From Hyposmocoma kahamanoa (taxonomy: Eukaryota > Arthropoda > Insecta > Lepidoptera > Cosmopterigidae), in assembly GCF_003589595.1 (NCBI RefSeq), contig NW_020656077.1:5333541-5397540 (forward strand): a DNA stretch of 64,000 nucleotides, written 5' to 3'. Position 1 is the stretch's first letter, and the number at the start of each line of letters is the position of its first letter. A program made the position numbers and the translations under genes. Positions 31,776 through 41,954 of the stretch are shown here, piece after piece. A model generated the notes under the pieces. The model was not told where the DNA came from. It searched no databases and worked only from the letters and a program-made list of their open reading frames with translations.

Positions 31776-31945
31776 TTTATTTATTTTATAATACCAAATG
31801 ACGGGACGAACAAGTCGTGCAAGACAGGTGGTTAGCGACGCGCCTGTCCATAACAGTTGCAGTTTCAATCCTTAAATCACAAAGGTCTGAAGGGCACTCA
31901 ATTCAGATACGTAAGTTGACTAGTCCCATGTGCCTGTAATTTCAT
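31776..31945 (-). mobile_element. SINE-like family B (5'-truncated)
   Basis: Minus strand keeps the 3' half: TTACAGGCACATGGGACTAG, CTTTGTGATTTAAGG, ACTGTTATGGACAGGCG and ACTTGTTCGTCCCGTCA, followed by an AT-rich tail. Confidence 0.75.
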
Positions 31946-32439
31946 GAAGCTTCACTTTTCATGCAAATTAACAAACATACAACGCTATAATCGGAATATT
32001 TTTCTATACTTTACTATACTAAGTCTTTAGACAAAACGACAATTTTATCTAAAGATTTGAAAAGTTGTAATTAATCTGAAACCGAGGCCAAAGATAGTAA
32101 CCACGGCTTGCAAATTTTTCAATGGATATTTCTACAAAGACCTGGACAATTCGAATTAGCGGCTAGAGTCATCTGACTAATTAGTAATTTGATCCGGCTT
32201 AGCTCTAAGACGGAACAAAGAAAAGGTGTGGACTGCCCGATAGCATTCAAATCAACCGCATTGAGGCAATGGAAAAATTTTGCCCGTGCCTTTTAGAACA
32301 ATACTCTGTTTTATAAAAACAGAACTGCTAGTGATGATTATATATAATAATTAATTTAATTATATATGATTATCAAAATGTTTGACCGAAAATCAAAACT
32401 CTCAGACTAAGGCTTGCCAAAGGTCGATGGTACGCAGCA

Positions 32440-32716
32440 TAGGTAGTAGGTGTAAAGAGGATTGACAACATTCGAAACACTACTGTGCGCTCGAAGACAT
32501 GCACAAGGGATGTTGCGAAAAGGACTGCTACGCTGAAATGAGACTGCCGGATGGATGCCGGAGAATGGCCGTCGCTGACGAGACAGACCAAGAAAGATTG
32601 GCAACTTAGACGCTTATACAAAGGACTAGCCTAATATTGCGTCAAATCAGGATGGATGGATGTCGAAAGGAGAGGCCTTTGCCCAGCAGTGGGACACAAT
32701 AGGAATAAGAAAAAAA
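32440..32716 (+). pseudogene. RTE-type LINE, C-terminal end (degenerate)
   Basis: One frame reads IRNTTVRSKTCTRDVAKRT then ATLK, a stop, and DCRMDAGEWP. It matches the RTE C-terminal pattern in which arginine-rich helices are followed by LKWxWAGH. Downstream nucleotides GAAAGGAGAGGCCTTTGCCC and AGCAGTGGGACAC are the typical end of these elements as I remember them. Stops and shifts make it dead. Confidence 0.6.
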
Positions 32717-33649
32717 AGATGATATACTGTTTACTTTTACAAGAAACTAACACGTGCTTGTTACAGGTAGTGGAAAAGTAAAATTAATTCAATGTAGAAC
32801 AATAAACGCATTTTGACGAAAAGTTCTTTTGATTTAAAAAGAGATTTTACCTGATATTTGTCGAATAGTACCTACACTACAAGTAGTAATTTGTTGTTAA
32901 GGCTGGAACAAATGCCAGATTGACAAATTAAATTCAACTTTTTAAATTAGATTTTTTTTTAATTGATTTTTTAAATTAGACTTTTTAAATTAAATTCCAG
33001 ATAATAATAATAGTCCAATAATCACAAAAAAAAATATGATTGCTAGTAGTCCTTAAATAATTGAATGTATTAAGCAAAACTACAATTTATTAAGCTCTTT
33101 ATACGAAATAAAATTTATAGTTACGTCGTTCAAATTTAACAAAAAGCAATTTCTCTTTACATACAAACATCCGTTGTTTATAAAATTTACACGAAAAAAT
33201 AGATAATTTAATTTCAAACAGATGTATTGTTCACTTTTTTTTAACTTATATAGTTAAGTGTTATTATTTGAAAAAAAGTAATTCCTTCGCACTCGCGAGG
33301 TCTGCGCAGTACTACGCTCAGTCGCCTTTCAGGCTTTGCGACGAGTGGATCGCGCGTGTGTTTTTGAGCGGGTTTATGCCACAAAATGTTGCTGTTTTTA
33401 ATTAATTTCACTTGTAAACACAAGTGAAAGTGTTAAATTTAATTTGTATATATATATATTTGACTTTGTTTTTATATTTTAGACTTTATTTTAGAGATTT
33501 TTAGAATTATTTATTACGTTATATTTACACTGAATCTTTTTTTAATAACTGCCAAAGACTAGACTTTAAAGATATGCCGAAATAAAAAATAAATCTAAGG
33601 TGAAGTGTGGAATTTGTACAATATATATGCAAATAATATGGCACTGGAT
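32717..33649. other. AT-rich DNA, no gene recognised
   Basis: Only short frames. A CpG-richer patch at 33285-33370 has no identified role. A tandem of TTTTTAAATTAGA/TTAAATT pieces lies near 32940-33000. Confidence 0.4.
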
Positions 33650-33880
33650 GAGAAGGTATAGGTGTTCTGGAAGAGAAGGCCTAGATGTTCTGGGTAGTGC
33701 CGCGGAGTGAATTCCGTTGCTGTGGGTTTGATTCCCGGTAGAATATTTTTTTTAATGAACTTCCTGAACTTGGGTCTGATCTGGGTTTCTGGTAATGCTT
33801 GTGTTTGGATTAAGTTTCTCTGGCACTCATAAGGAGTACAGGGAGTTCCATAGTTTGAGAGCAGGTGGTTGGCAATAGAA
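33650..33880 (+). mobile_element. SINE family E (two heads and body)
   Basis: GGATGAGAAGG leads into GGCCTAGATGTTCTGGGTAG, TGCCGCGGAGTGAATTCCG, GGTTTGATTCCCGGTAGAA and the body with CTCTGGCACTCATAAGGAG. The leading GCAAATAATATGGCACTGGA resembles GTAAATAATATTGCGTGGAT at 1977. Confidence 0.75.
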
Positions 33881-33888
33881 CAGACAAA

Positions 33889-34375
33889 AATATCTTTCCC
33901 AAATTGATTCTACCGGGAAATAAACCCGGGACCAAGAGTTACGGAATACACTCCGCGGCACCACCTAGTACACCTAGGCCAAAACCATTTCAGAAAAGTT
34001 AATCTCCCAAATTGGTTCTACCGGCAATCGAACCCGGGACCAACAGTTACGGAATACACCCCGTGACACTACCTAGAACACCTAGGCCAAAACCATTTTA
34101 AAAAAGTTCATTTCCCAAATTGGTGCTTCTGGCAATCGAACGCGACCAAGAGTTACGGAATATACTCCGCGGCACTCCCCAGAACACCTAGGCCAAAACC
34201 ATTTTATAAAAGTTCATTTCCCAAATTGGTTCTACCGGGAATCGAACCCGGAACCAAGAGCTACGGAATTTACTCAGCTACATTTTCCAGAATGCCTAGG
34301 CCAAAACCATTTTGGAAAAGTTAATTTCCCTAATTGGTACTGCCGCAAATCGAATCCGGTACCTTCTCATGCGTG
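33889..34375 (-). repeat. Tandem array of SINE E heads (about four to five units of ~108 bp)
   Basis: CCTAGGCC recurs at about 33973, 34081, 34187 and 34295, a period of 106-108 bp. Each unit on the minus strand carries GGTTCGATTCCCGGTAGAAC or a variant (B box), preceded by CGGAGTGTATTCCGTAACTC. The array sits head-to-tail and inverted next to the plus-strand copy at 33650-33880. Confidence 0.9.
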
Positions 34376-35183
34376 CTTTATGTAAAATCTACAAATCGCT
34401 TAAAACACGACCACACACACAGCATATTCCCATGAGAAGAAATATTCACTTTATTTAACACATTTGAAGTTCTATATTACGAGTATATTGCTATTTCCAA
34501 AGTTCGCCCTTATACCTTAGTGTTGAGAAGCATAGTTACACTTTGTAGTGCCCGTGGTGGCACAAGCTGGTGACGTCAGGCTGCGCTTTGTGTCACGCTG
34601 CACCGCAGGACACAAAGACTTACCCACTTTATTTAGTAGAAATCAAACAATACTGCATTGCATTTTCCACCCACCGCTGTTGTTTTAAAGAAAATAAAAC
34701 CACCACTGATCCAGAAAACATCGCAAATATTTGCTCTCGTGACGACGAACCCATGCTTCAATCTAAAATTCAAATAGTACTCCAACTTCGATTAAACTAC
34801 TTGTTCGCGCTATTTTCATTTTGACGCTTTTCAATGTTAACAATGTAGTTAATAAAGTACCTATTTTAAAGTATATTTATATAACCTCGCACAAAGTACG
34901 TATAGTAACCGTACTCTGTATTTGTTATTGTTGGAATTTCCACCAGTTAAAAACAAATTAGTCGTATTGGTCGTAATCACTTTTTTTTATTATTAATCTA
35001 AGTGTTCATTTACGTATTGTATAAAACAAATTGAATAAATAATACATAAAAGTTATACTTTCAATGACGCATAATGAATTAGTAAATATTGACGTTTGTT
35101 AAATGCATTTAAAATTTAGCGAATAAAAGTATTTGTTTTAATTTTGCTACTCTTTTATACTTCTCCTTTATAGTTGAAAATAG
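34376..35183. other. No gene recognised
   Basis: 34376-34430 in reverse complement continues family E leader sequence (TGTAGATTTTACATAAAGC). The 84-codon frame at 34570-34824 has no motif and lies between repeats; I do not call it. Confidence 0.4.
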
Positions 35184-35185
35184 TA

Positions 35186-36772
35186 CACTTCTGGACACAT
35201 ATATTGGCCCACCTTGTATTTTCAGTTTCGTTTGGTCCTAGCTAAAATTTTATATTAGGTCGAGCAAAAAGTTTTTATGCAGTTTTGAACCTGGCACATT
35301 CACAATTTCATTCAATAGTCTTTTTTTGAATTTCGAACACAGAATTTAAAGAAACAAAAGACAATTTGGAGCCTGTTTGTTGATCAAACAAACGAATACT
35401 AAGAAAACTTGGTTTTATTGGTTTACTTGGATTTAATTCTTGAAAAAGTGATTGATATCTTTGGTTTTGCAACAAACATTACTTATTCTTAACATTAAGG
35501 TGAGGTTCTATCAATAATCTATGGATACTTCACCTGAAGTCGCCGCCCAAGCTGTGGCACTTATTCAGGCCGGACACAGCCAAAGAAACGTGAGTGCTCA
35601 ACTTAATTTAAATCGATCTGCGGTCCGAAATGTTTATCGGAGGTACCTAGAGACTGGCGGCTTTGTTCGTCGCCAAGGAAGGCCACGATCTCGGGTCACA
35701 ACTGAAAGGCAGGATCGATTCATCGTGACGACCAGCTTGAGAAATCGTCACCTTACCTCCATTGAGATACAAAACCAACTTCGCGACTTCCACGGAGTAT
35801 CTGTGAGCGCTCGAACTGTTCGGAGAAGGTTAAAAGAACGCGATATGGTACCACACAAGCCAACTAACGGGCCCAAACTAACGCGAGCCCACCGAACAGC
35901 GCGCCTTCATTTCGCACGCAGTCATTTAAATTGGACACAGCAAGATTGGAGCCGTGTACTCTTTTCTGATGAGTCTAAAATTGTGTTACATGGCAATGAT
36001 GGAAGGAAGAAGGTCTACCGACGTAAGGGAGAGCGTTTCGCACAATGCTGCTGTCTGGGGCGGTATATCCGCGAGCGGCAAAACTCAACTTGAGGTTGTT
36101 ACAGGACCACGGCTGCCAACATTAAATGCTGAAAGGTACATTCGTGAGTGCTTAGAACCTCACGTGATACCATACGCGGACTATGTGGGCCCAAATTTCC
36201 TTTTTATGCATGATAATGCAAGAGCCCATGCGGCCGGCATCGTCAGGGAATATCTTCGGGATGTGAACATCACAGTTATGGACTGGCCAGCCAGAAGCCC
36301 AGATATGAACCCCATTGAGCACATGTGGGACGAGCTAAAAAGACGTGTTAGGGCTCGTCAGCCAGTTGCCCAGACGATGCAGGAGTTGAAAACTGCCATA
36401 GAAGAGGAATGGGAGATGATCCCTCAAAATTTCATAGAGCGGTTGATAAACTCTATGCCTAATCGTATGAGAGCTGTGGTAGATGCCCATGGAGGCAACA
36501 CGCGTTATTAAATTAAACCTTTATTTGATAAAACATGTTTTTTATTCAAAAATCAATTGCCTTTAACAAGGCGCATATCCGATTTGTTAGGCGTAGCTCC
36601 ATGTCGTATGGTATTCTGAATTCAAATTTAAAACAATACGATCGAAAAAGATGGTAAAATGTATCAGGTTTAAAACTGCATCAACAGTTTTTGTTCAATC
36701 TAGCAATCATATTTCGGTAGGGGCCATCGAAACCTAAACTCTAAGGTGGGCCAATAGATGTGTCCAGAAGTG
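35186..36772 (+). mobile_element. Tc1-type DNA transposon, complete ends, 1587 bp
   Basis: Ends CACTTCTGGACACAT and ATGTGTCCAGAAGTG are inverted repeats. Similarity extends imperfectly for over 100 bp, including TTGGCCCACCTT and an inner block ATGCAGTTTT(G/A)AACCTG. TA dinucleotides flank both ends (35184-35185, 36773-36774), the Tc1/mariner target duplication. It carries one transposase gene. Confidence 0.95.
35521..36511 (+). pseudogene. Tc1 transposase (DD34E) with frameshifting deletion
   Basis: The first frame (35521 to about 36045) starts with ATG, a paired-like helix-turn-helix (VAAQAVALIQAGHSQRNVSA), a GRPRSR linker, a second DNA-binding half (LTSIEIQNQLRDFHGVSVSA) and the first catalytic block VLFSDES. 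After KGERFAQC the frame must shift. It resumes as AVWGGISASGKTQLEV, then FMHDNARAH (second Asp), then DWPARSPDMNPIEHMWDEL (Glu). Exactly 34 residues separate the second Asp from the Glu. Tc1 proteins usually have about 14 more residues between GERF and WGGIS, so a short deletion there broke the frame. Otherwise well preserved. Confidence 0.93.
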
Positions 36773-36812
36773 TAGTATTAGTTGTTAATTGCACGTCATC
36801 ATTGCACGATTT

Positions 36813-37038
36813 AACTGCCTCCGTGGCCGAACGGTTACCATGCCGGACTGGCACGCAGAGGTCCCAGGTTCGATTCCCGGGCCGGGCGAAATATTTGTAT
36901 GAACTACATTTATTTCTCTCGTGAGTTTGGGTGTAATTTGTTGTTGTCTATGTGTGTGTCCATGGCACCCGCGACACAGGGTTTCCCTAGTGCGGGGCTA
37001 TGTTGAGTGTATGCGTTATTATTATTATTATTATTATT
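36813..37038 (+). mobile_element. SINE family A, near-consensus
   Basis: Head AACTGCCTCCGTGGCCGAAC with A box, CACGCAGAGGTCCCAGG and B box GGTTCGATTCCCGGGC. The body follows with ATTTATTTCTCTCGTGAG, GGGTGTAATTTGTTGTTGTC, CATGGCACCCGCGACACAGG, GTTTCCCTAGTGCGGGGC, ending in an ATT microsatellite tail. This is the reference copy for the family. It begins about 40 bp after the Tc1 end. Confidence 0.95.
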
Positions 37039-37329
37039 TACCTAATACTTTCACTATTTATGCTATTACGATTTTGACCCTGAAATATTATGTAATGTTT
37101 ATTTTTACGAAGATTCATTCTCGTATGTCTCTGAGGGAATAACAACGTAGGTATAGATTGCAAAAAAACACTTATGACTCTTCTGTATTCTAATTTACAA
37201 CTTATTTTTATTTGACTTTGTATAAATGCAAGCGAGTGGACGATAGATGGCGTATGAAATTGTTACTACTGCCTAAAGGTCAAATCTTCAAAGTCATTCG
37301 CGACTTTTCAAGCCTTAATTTTTGCTGTA

Positions 37330-37690
37330 TTAAGGTGAGTCACTGGAGGAAAACTGTCTAGATCAAATGTTTTAGATATGTACTACTAAATAAAGATCTA
37401 ACAAAGAACTAACAATGCACACAAGGATATTGTCTAAAGAAAGTGCTAATTTGTTACACGATAGAAAGTGCTTTAATAGATCGTATGAAATCCCGAAAAC
37501 ATGATAAAATAAAGTCTAAAACGTATTTATTTAAGAATAAAATATCTAACTTTACACATAATTTTTACATGAAGATATTTCCCCTTAAGTACTACAGATA
37601 ACCTGCGCAATTTTGGTTTTTAACTGAAGTTTTCAATTTTATGTTCTTATAATCCCAAAACTTGAAAATTGTTCAGCGGTCGCCATCGGG
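37330..37690 (+). repeat. Old interspersed repeat (copy 2, undivided)
   Basis: It contains in one piece the two blocks found apart at 7235-7320 and 8277-8516: GTCTAGATCAAATG with TTTAGATAT, then CACAAGGATATTGTCT, TTGTTACACGATAG, GTGCTTTAATAGATCG and ATGAAGATATTTCCCC. No coding frame. Confidence 0.6.
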
Positions 37691-38085
37691 CGCTTGTCAA
37701 CGACGGATCTGTGTCTGTGTATTAATTTTCTGCTTGCTGATTGCGGGACGCCTCAATCGGATTTCAAATGCCTCATCTTAATTGTTTTTGGCACTCATAC
37801 TAGATTTACAAAACATTGTGATCGATTATTGTGAAGATCGTAGTTATGTGATACAAGCTTTTTACTGTACTATAGTTTACATTACCTAATTATATTTTGT
37901 CTGTGAAAAACAACTGCTTGTCTTATTGTGAAAATTCTATATAGCCACAGTTTTATTTTCTTCAAACAAGACAATTGTTAACAACGATATACATTTTTAC
38001 TAATTAGACCTAAACCAAAAGTTGAAATAAAAAAAAGACGTGGACAAATAGATGAATCATCAAAATGCTTTAACTTATCTCACTA
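37691..38085. other. No gene recognised
   Basis: Short frames only and no shared repeat noticed. Confidence 0.4.
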
Positions 38086-38425
38086 ATTATTAATACAAAG
38101 ATCGAACACTCAGAAAAAAATCCTTCGATCCGGTCGGAGTCGAACGGACGTCTGCTAGCATACCGTGTCAGACGCTATACCAACTAAGCCGCGGAACGAA
38201 CCAGCGGACCTCACGAATTTTTCTATATGCTTGCGTATCTATGAGAAATCTATAATATTTCGTCACCCAGTTAGATACCTTTACAGCCACCAGCTCCGGC
38301 TAGAGATGTCGCTATTCCTTGTATTTAAATTTTTTCTGAGTGTTCGATCTTTGTATTAATAATTATAACAAACTAGTGGAGTAATTTCACATAAAAATAA
38401 TTGAATATCAATTCAATAAAAATTT
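38086..38425 (-). mobile_element. SINE family C with inverted tail
   Basis: Minus-strand order from 38311: GACATCTCTAGCCGGAGC, GCTGTAAAGGTATC, GCGGCTTAGTTGGTATAGCG (A box), a B-box region with ACTCCGACC where AATCCGACC is expected, and the tail to 38088. A second, inverted tail (TTTTTTCTGAGTGTTCGATC through AACAAACTAGTGGAG) follows at 38326-38425. The two tails are inverted repeats around the SINE. Confidence 0.85.
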
Positions 38426-38572
38426 ATCTCACTAATATGGTGTGGAATTTGTTAAAATTGTAATTGTTAGTGTTAATGCTTCTTGGTGTTATATTGCAAT
38501 GTCTTGCAATAGTTGCATCATCAAATTGTAAAATCATTCAAAATAAAAGGCGCACTACGTCTGCACACATCA

Positions 38573-38770
38573 GGGGGTCTGCTCTCGATCTCCGTCTGAC
38601 ATGCGTCCGAAACAATTACTGCCAAATAAGCAATACTTGACCAAATGAAAAGACGCGTGATGCGAGTGAAGCTTCATACTGGATACTTGTCCTTTAATTT
38701 TGTTGAATATTACTTATTTGACAGTAATTGTTTCGGACGGATGTCGGACGGAGGTCGAGAGTAGACCCCC
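38573..38770. mobile_element. 198-bp MITE with ~64-bp terminal inverted repeats
   Basis: GGGGGTCTGCTCTCGATCTC at 38573 mirrors the reverse complement of the end at 38770 (GGGGGTCTACTCTCGACCTC). The match continues through CGTCCGAAACAATTACTG and CAAATAAG to about 38636 and 38707. Target duplication is not obvious, so the superfamily is open. Confidence 0.88.
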
Positions 38771-39143
38771 AGTTCCGAATCCGAGAAATGACGGGCCGAA
38801 AGTCACAGGGATCATTTTATCTCTAGGTGTACAAGCAATATACGTATTTTCTCGTATTCGTATCGGACTTAGTGCACTAGCGACATCCGAAGTAGGTCCG
38901 AGTGTCTACATTTGCATAGTCTCGGATGAGGCACGAATACGAATCAGAATTATAAATCGAAAGGTGTTTCTTGAAATTAAGACTACGTTACTTATAAGGA
39001 ATTAATCCCTATGATTAACCCTTTCGATCCGCATCATAAATATACAAGATTTTTTTTCATCATTAAGTCTGCTCGAATTCCACATGAGGCAAACAATTTT
39101 GAAGTCTTTAAATTCAGTTTTTGAAAATGTTAGGTATGAAAGA

Positions 39144-39425
39144 AGCCGTGATAATCCTGATGGTTTGACATATCGCCTTTCAAGCGTCGATCATGGGTTC
39201 GAATCCCGGCTACGAGTTTCTTCTAATTTATGTGCGTAATTTTTAATTGAATTTACCATGGACTTTTCATTTCAAATCAACACGTCGAAGAAGGTACACA
39301 GCCCTCGGAAAATGTATGAAGTCACCATTGAACCAGTGTGACCAACTATGGCCTAAACCCTCATCTAAGAGGAGACCCATACTTAGCAGTGGATTGTATA
39401 AATGGGTTAATGTCGATGAAGGTGA
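39144..39425 (+). mobile_element. SINE family D (tRNA-derived)
   Basis: Head GCCGTGATAATCCTGATGG, GACATATCGCCTTTCAAGC and B box GGGTTCGAATCCCGGC. Body with AACACGTCGAAGAAGG, CCCTCGGAAAATGTATGAAG and AGGAGACCCATACTTAGCAG, then GGGTTAATGTCGATGA at the end. Confidence 0.8.
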
Positions 39426-40044
39426 GTGCGGTATTAGCTTTTAGAAATTAAACAATGTCTCCGTTATTTAAGTTATTTATTTTAGAAAATAATTTCAATT
39501 CAACTTTTGGTTTCAATTCATGCCAATTCAAAAGTCCTACATAATCAAATAACAACTTCGGAGTCGGGACCTTCCAAAATGAAGCGGAATTTAGCGGATC
39601 GTTTGGTTTGACTCTGAATGCTAATATTTGTTTATTTATCTTTCGAAACAATGGAAATCAGAGTATTTTTTTGTTCTTCAGTATGTTATGGAAACACAAG
39701 TTTTACCGGCATCAACTTTCGCAATAATATTTCAATTTGCCTCCAAAACTCAAATAACTATGCACTTGTACCTTAGAAACTTGTACCTTAGAATACTTGG
39801 TCGTTTTTGTTATTATTTAGTTTTGACAAGACAAGCTTCAAAATAAATTACAAAAAACTAATAAGTAAACTTATATAAAATCACACAAGAAATAATTAGG
39901 GAAAAAAATAAGCAAATATTTATTTATTTATTTATTCGTTATAAATTTAAAATAAATATTTTACGAATCAAAATGTTTCAACAGTTCCCGAACAGTATTA
40001 TGTAAATTATTGTATCTACAATAGCAATTTCAATTTCAAAATAA
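39426..40044. other. No gene recognised
   Basis: AT-rich with a TTTA run near 39918-39935. The 65-72 codon frames lack motifs. Confidence 0.4.
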
Positions 40045-40506
40045 TCTCAGTACAGAGTACTAAAAAAACCGACCTGAAAAGTACGTGGAATTACGTCTAT
40101 TTGCTAAGTTTCATTGAAATATCCCCTAGTTCGCCACTATACAGGACTTGATACTGGAGATAATAAAAATAGGTTCTCACTACGACACTACTCAAAGTAT
40201 ATCGAGAGAAAAACGCCTTGAATTGGAGAAATAGCAAAATCAACTAAATAATTGCTAAAAGTAATTGCTCCTAAATTAAAGTTAGGCGCTATTTATAAAA
40301 ATGAATCTTCATGCGTGAACAGCCACCCTTTGAGGTGGACGATTGTCTTCAAAATGAAATGGGACCACTATAGAAATACCCCGTTTCCAACAAAAAAAGA
40401 ATCATGAAAATCGGTTCACAAATACCGGAGTTATCGCGTAACATACATACAAAAAAAAAGAACATACAGTCGAATTGAGAACCTCATCCTTTTTTGAAGT
40501 CGGTTA
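40045..40506 (-). repeat. Unclassified interspersed repeat A (long copy)
   Basis: Reverse complement of the 20335 copy: AATCTCAGTACAGAGTACTA at its left edge, then TTCCACGTACTTTTCAGG, TAGTGGCGAACTAGGG, the CACCTCAAAGGGTGGCTGTT block, and GTATGTATGTTACGCGATAA to GATGAGGTTCTCAATTCGAC. Confidence 0.85.
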
Positions 40507-41036
40507 AAAACAAGTCATCAAAGTATTTAGGCTTCTTTTTTTTATTCTCCCTCTACAACTTAGACTATGGAATCAAAGTCACAGATGCTTAGCGGATCGA
40601 AAAAATAAAGGGACAGAAGTCAATAATAAACAGGCTTAATTTAAAAAAATGTGAAGGTTTATAATGGCTTGTCCTTGCTCTACCACGTCATAAACATGTA
40701 ATAAAAATACACATAAACGTAGAAGCTTTTTCAAACCAGGATTTGGTGCTGGGTATATTATGAACAATATCAATTCTTACTCATATTAGCTCATAAAAAA
40801 TATCTAACTCTGAATTTGGGACTTAAAACCATAATACTGTATAATGTGTACTGAAGTAGGTAGTAGTTATTCCGTTTGTACAATAAAATTCCAACACACC
40901 ATCAACTAGTCTTCTTTTTTTTTAAGTGACGGGACGAACAAGGGTGGATGGATACTCTATACTCAATATACTTATTGCATTCATATGGTACATGTTTTAA
41001 AATTAAAATAATGCTACACATATGAGCCCTTTATTA
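40507..41036. other. No gene; SINE B tail piece at 40913-40945
   Basis: 40913-40945 is a T run followed by AGTGACGGGACGAACAAG, the family B 3' end in reverse. Nothing else recognised. Confidence 0.45.
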
Positions 41037-41225
41037 GGGATAACTGTGACGGTGTGACCTCCTTGCACCTTTTTATATAAATTATTCTTATTCTTATTTT
41101 GTTCTTACAGTCGTATTTAAATTCAACTTTTGAATTGTTAATTCTTTTGCCTCACTTTCCGATTTTGTTTCGTTTTATCGACCCTCCCTGCCCGAACGCG
41201 GTAGCGAACACATCTCCTCCTATCT
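41037..41225. repeat. Fragment shared with 23795-23965
   Basis: GTGACGGTGTGACCTCCTT, GTATTTAAATTC, TTTTGAATTGTT, CCTCACTTTC and GATTTTGTTTCG occur in the same order in both places, suggesting a common LINE untranslated segment. Confidence 0.55.
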
Positions 41226-41727
41226 GTTGAACCTTTTACTAGTTATACTTACACAGTTTACATTTTAAAGATCATAATATTATTGTTAAACCTGAATAAA
41301 TGCCTATAAACTTCTGAACTACTAAACTTACTAAGTAAGATGTATGGAGGTTGCGGGGACCACTACTACTACTTTCCAGGCTACATTACTATTATCCTAC
41401 GAACGCCAGCATCAGCATCGCTTCTACATAACAATAAGAGCAGAGGTGGGCCGAGGTTTCAATTATTAATTAGAATTGTTATTTATCATATAATATTATA
41501 AAATAAAAAATATGTCATGTAATAAGAAATACGTTATATAATAAGCAGAATTATGTCACTTGAAATTTTGAATTTGATAAGATTACAAAATTATAACTTT
41601 ATAGTATATAATTAAGATTTATTTATTATTCATTTTTATTTGTCATTAAAGTATTCATTTAAATTGTAATAACATTTATTAATAAGATGTAGTTTTAATT
41701 TATTTACAAACAGTGAATAATTTATCG

Positions 41728-41887
41728 AGTTCTTAGGTTTTCGCGATTGTTACACATCGAAATGGAACTGTTTTTCCGGATTTAAATCGTGTATATTTGT
41801 TTTTTCAAACAAACCGACATATCGGGCACTTTACGGGTCCCATGGTCACGGTTGACTGAGGCGGTACAGTCTTCAACCAGTTATGTC
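41728..41887. mobile_element. Foldback MITE family F (copy 3), target of the intact LINE
   Basis: GAGTTCTTAGGTTTTCGCG (inverted end), TTCCGGATTTAAATCGTG, TTTTTTCAAACAAACCGAC, ATCGGGCACTTTACGGG, TCCCATGGTCACGG and CAGTCTTCAACCAGTTAT. The minus-strand LINE is inserted directly beside it. Confidence 0.7.
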
Positions 41888-41889
41888 TA

Positions 41890-41927
<38 letters not shown>

Positions 41928-41954
41928 AATATAGGTGCGCATTTGACCTCCATC

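Noticed and set aside
33889..34375. Regularly spaced repeats that might suggest a CRISPR array
   Set aside because: Period about 108 bp with no short repeat/unique spacer structure; the whole unit is repeated and is tRNA-like.
34570..34824. 84-codon open frame
   Set aside because: No motif, lies between repeats, and length is within chance for this composition.
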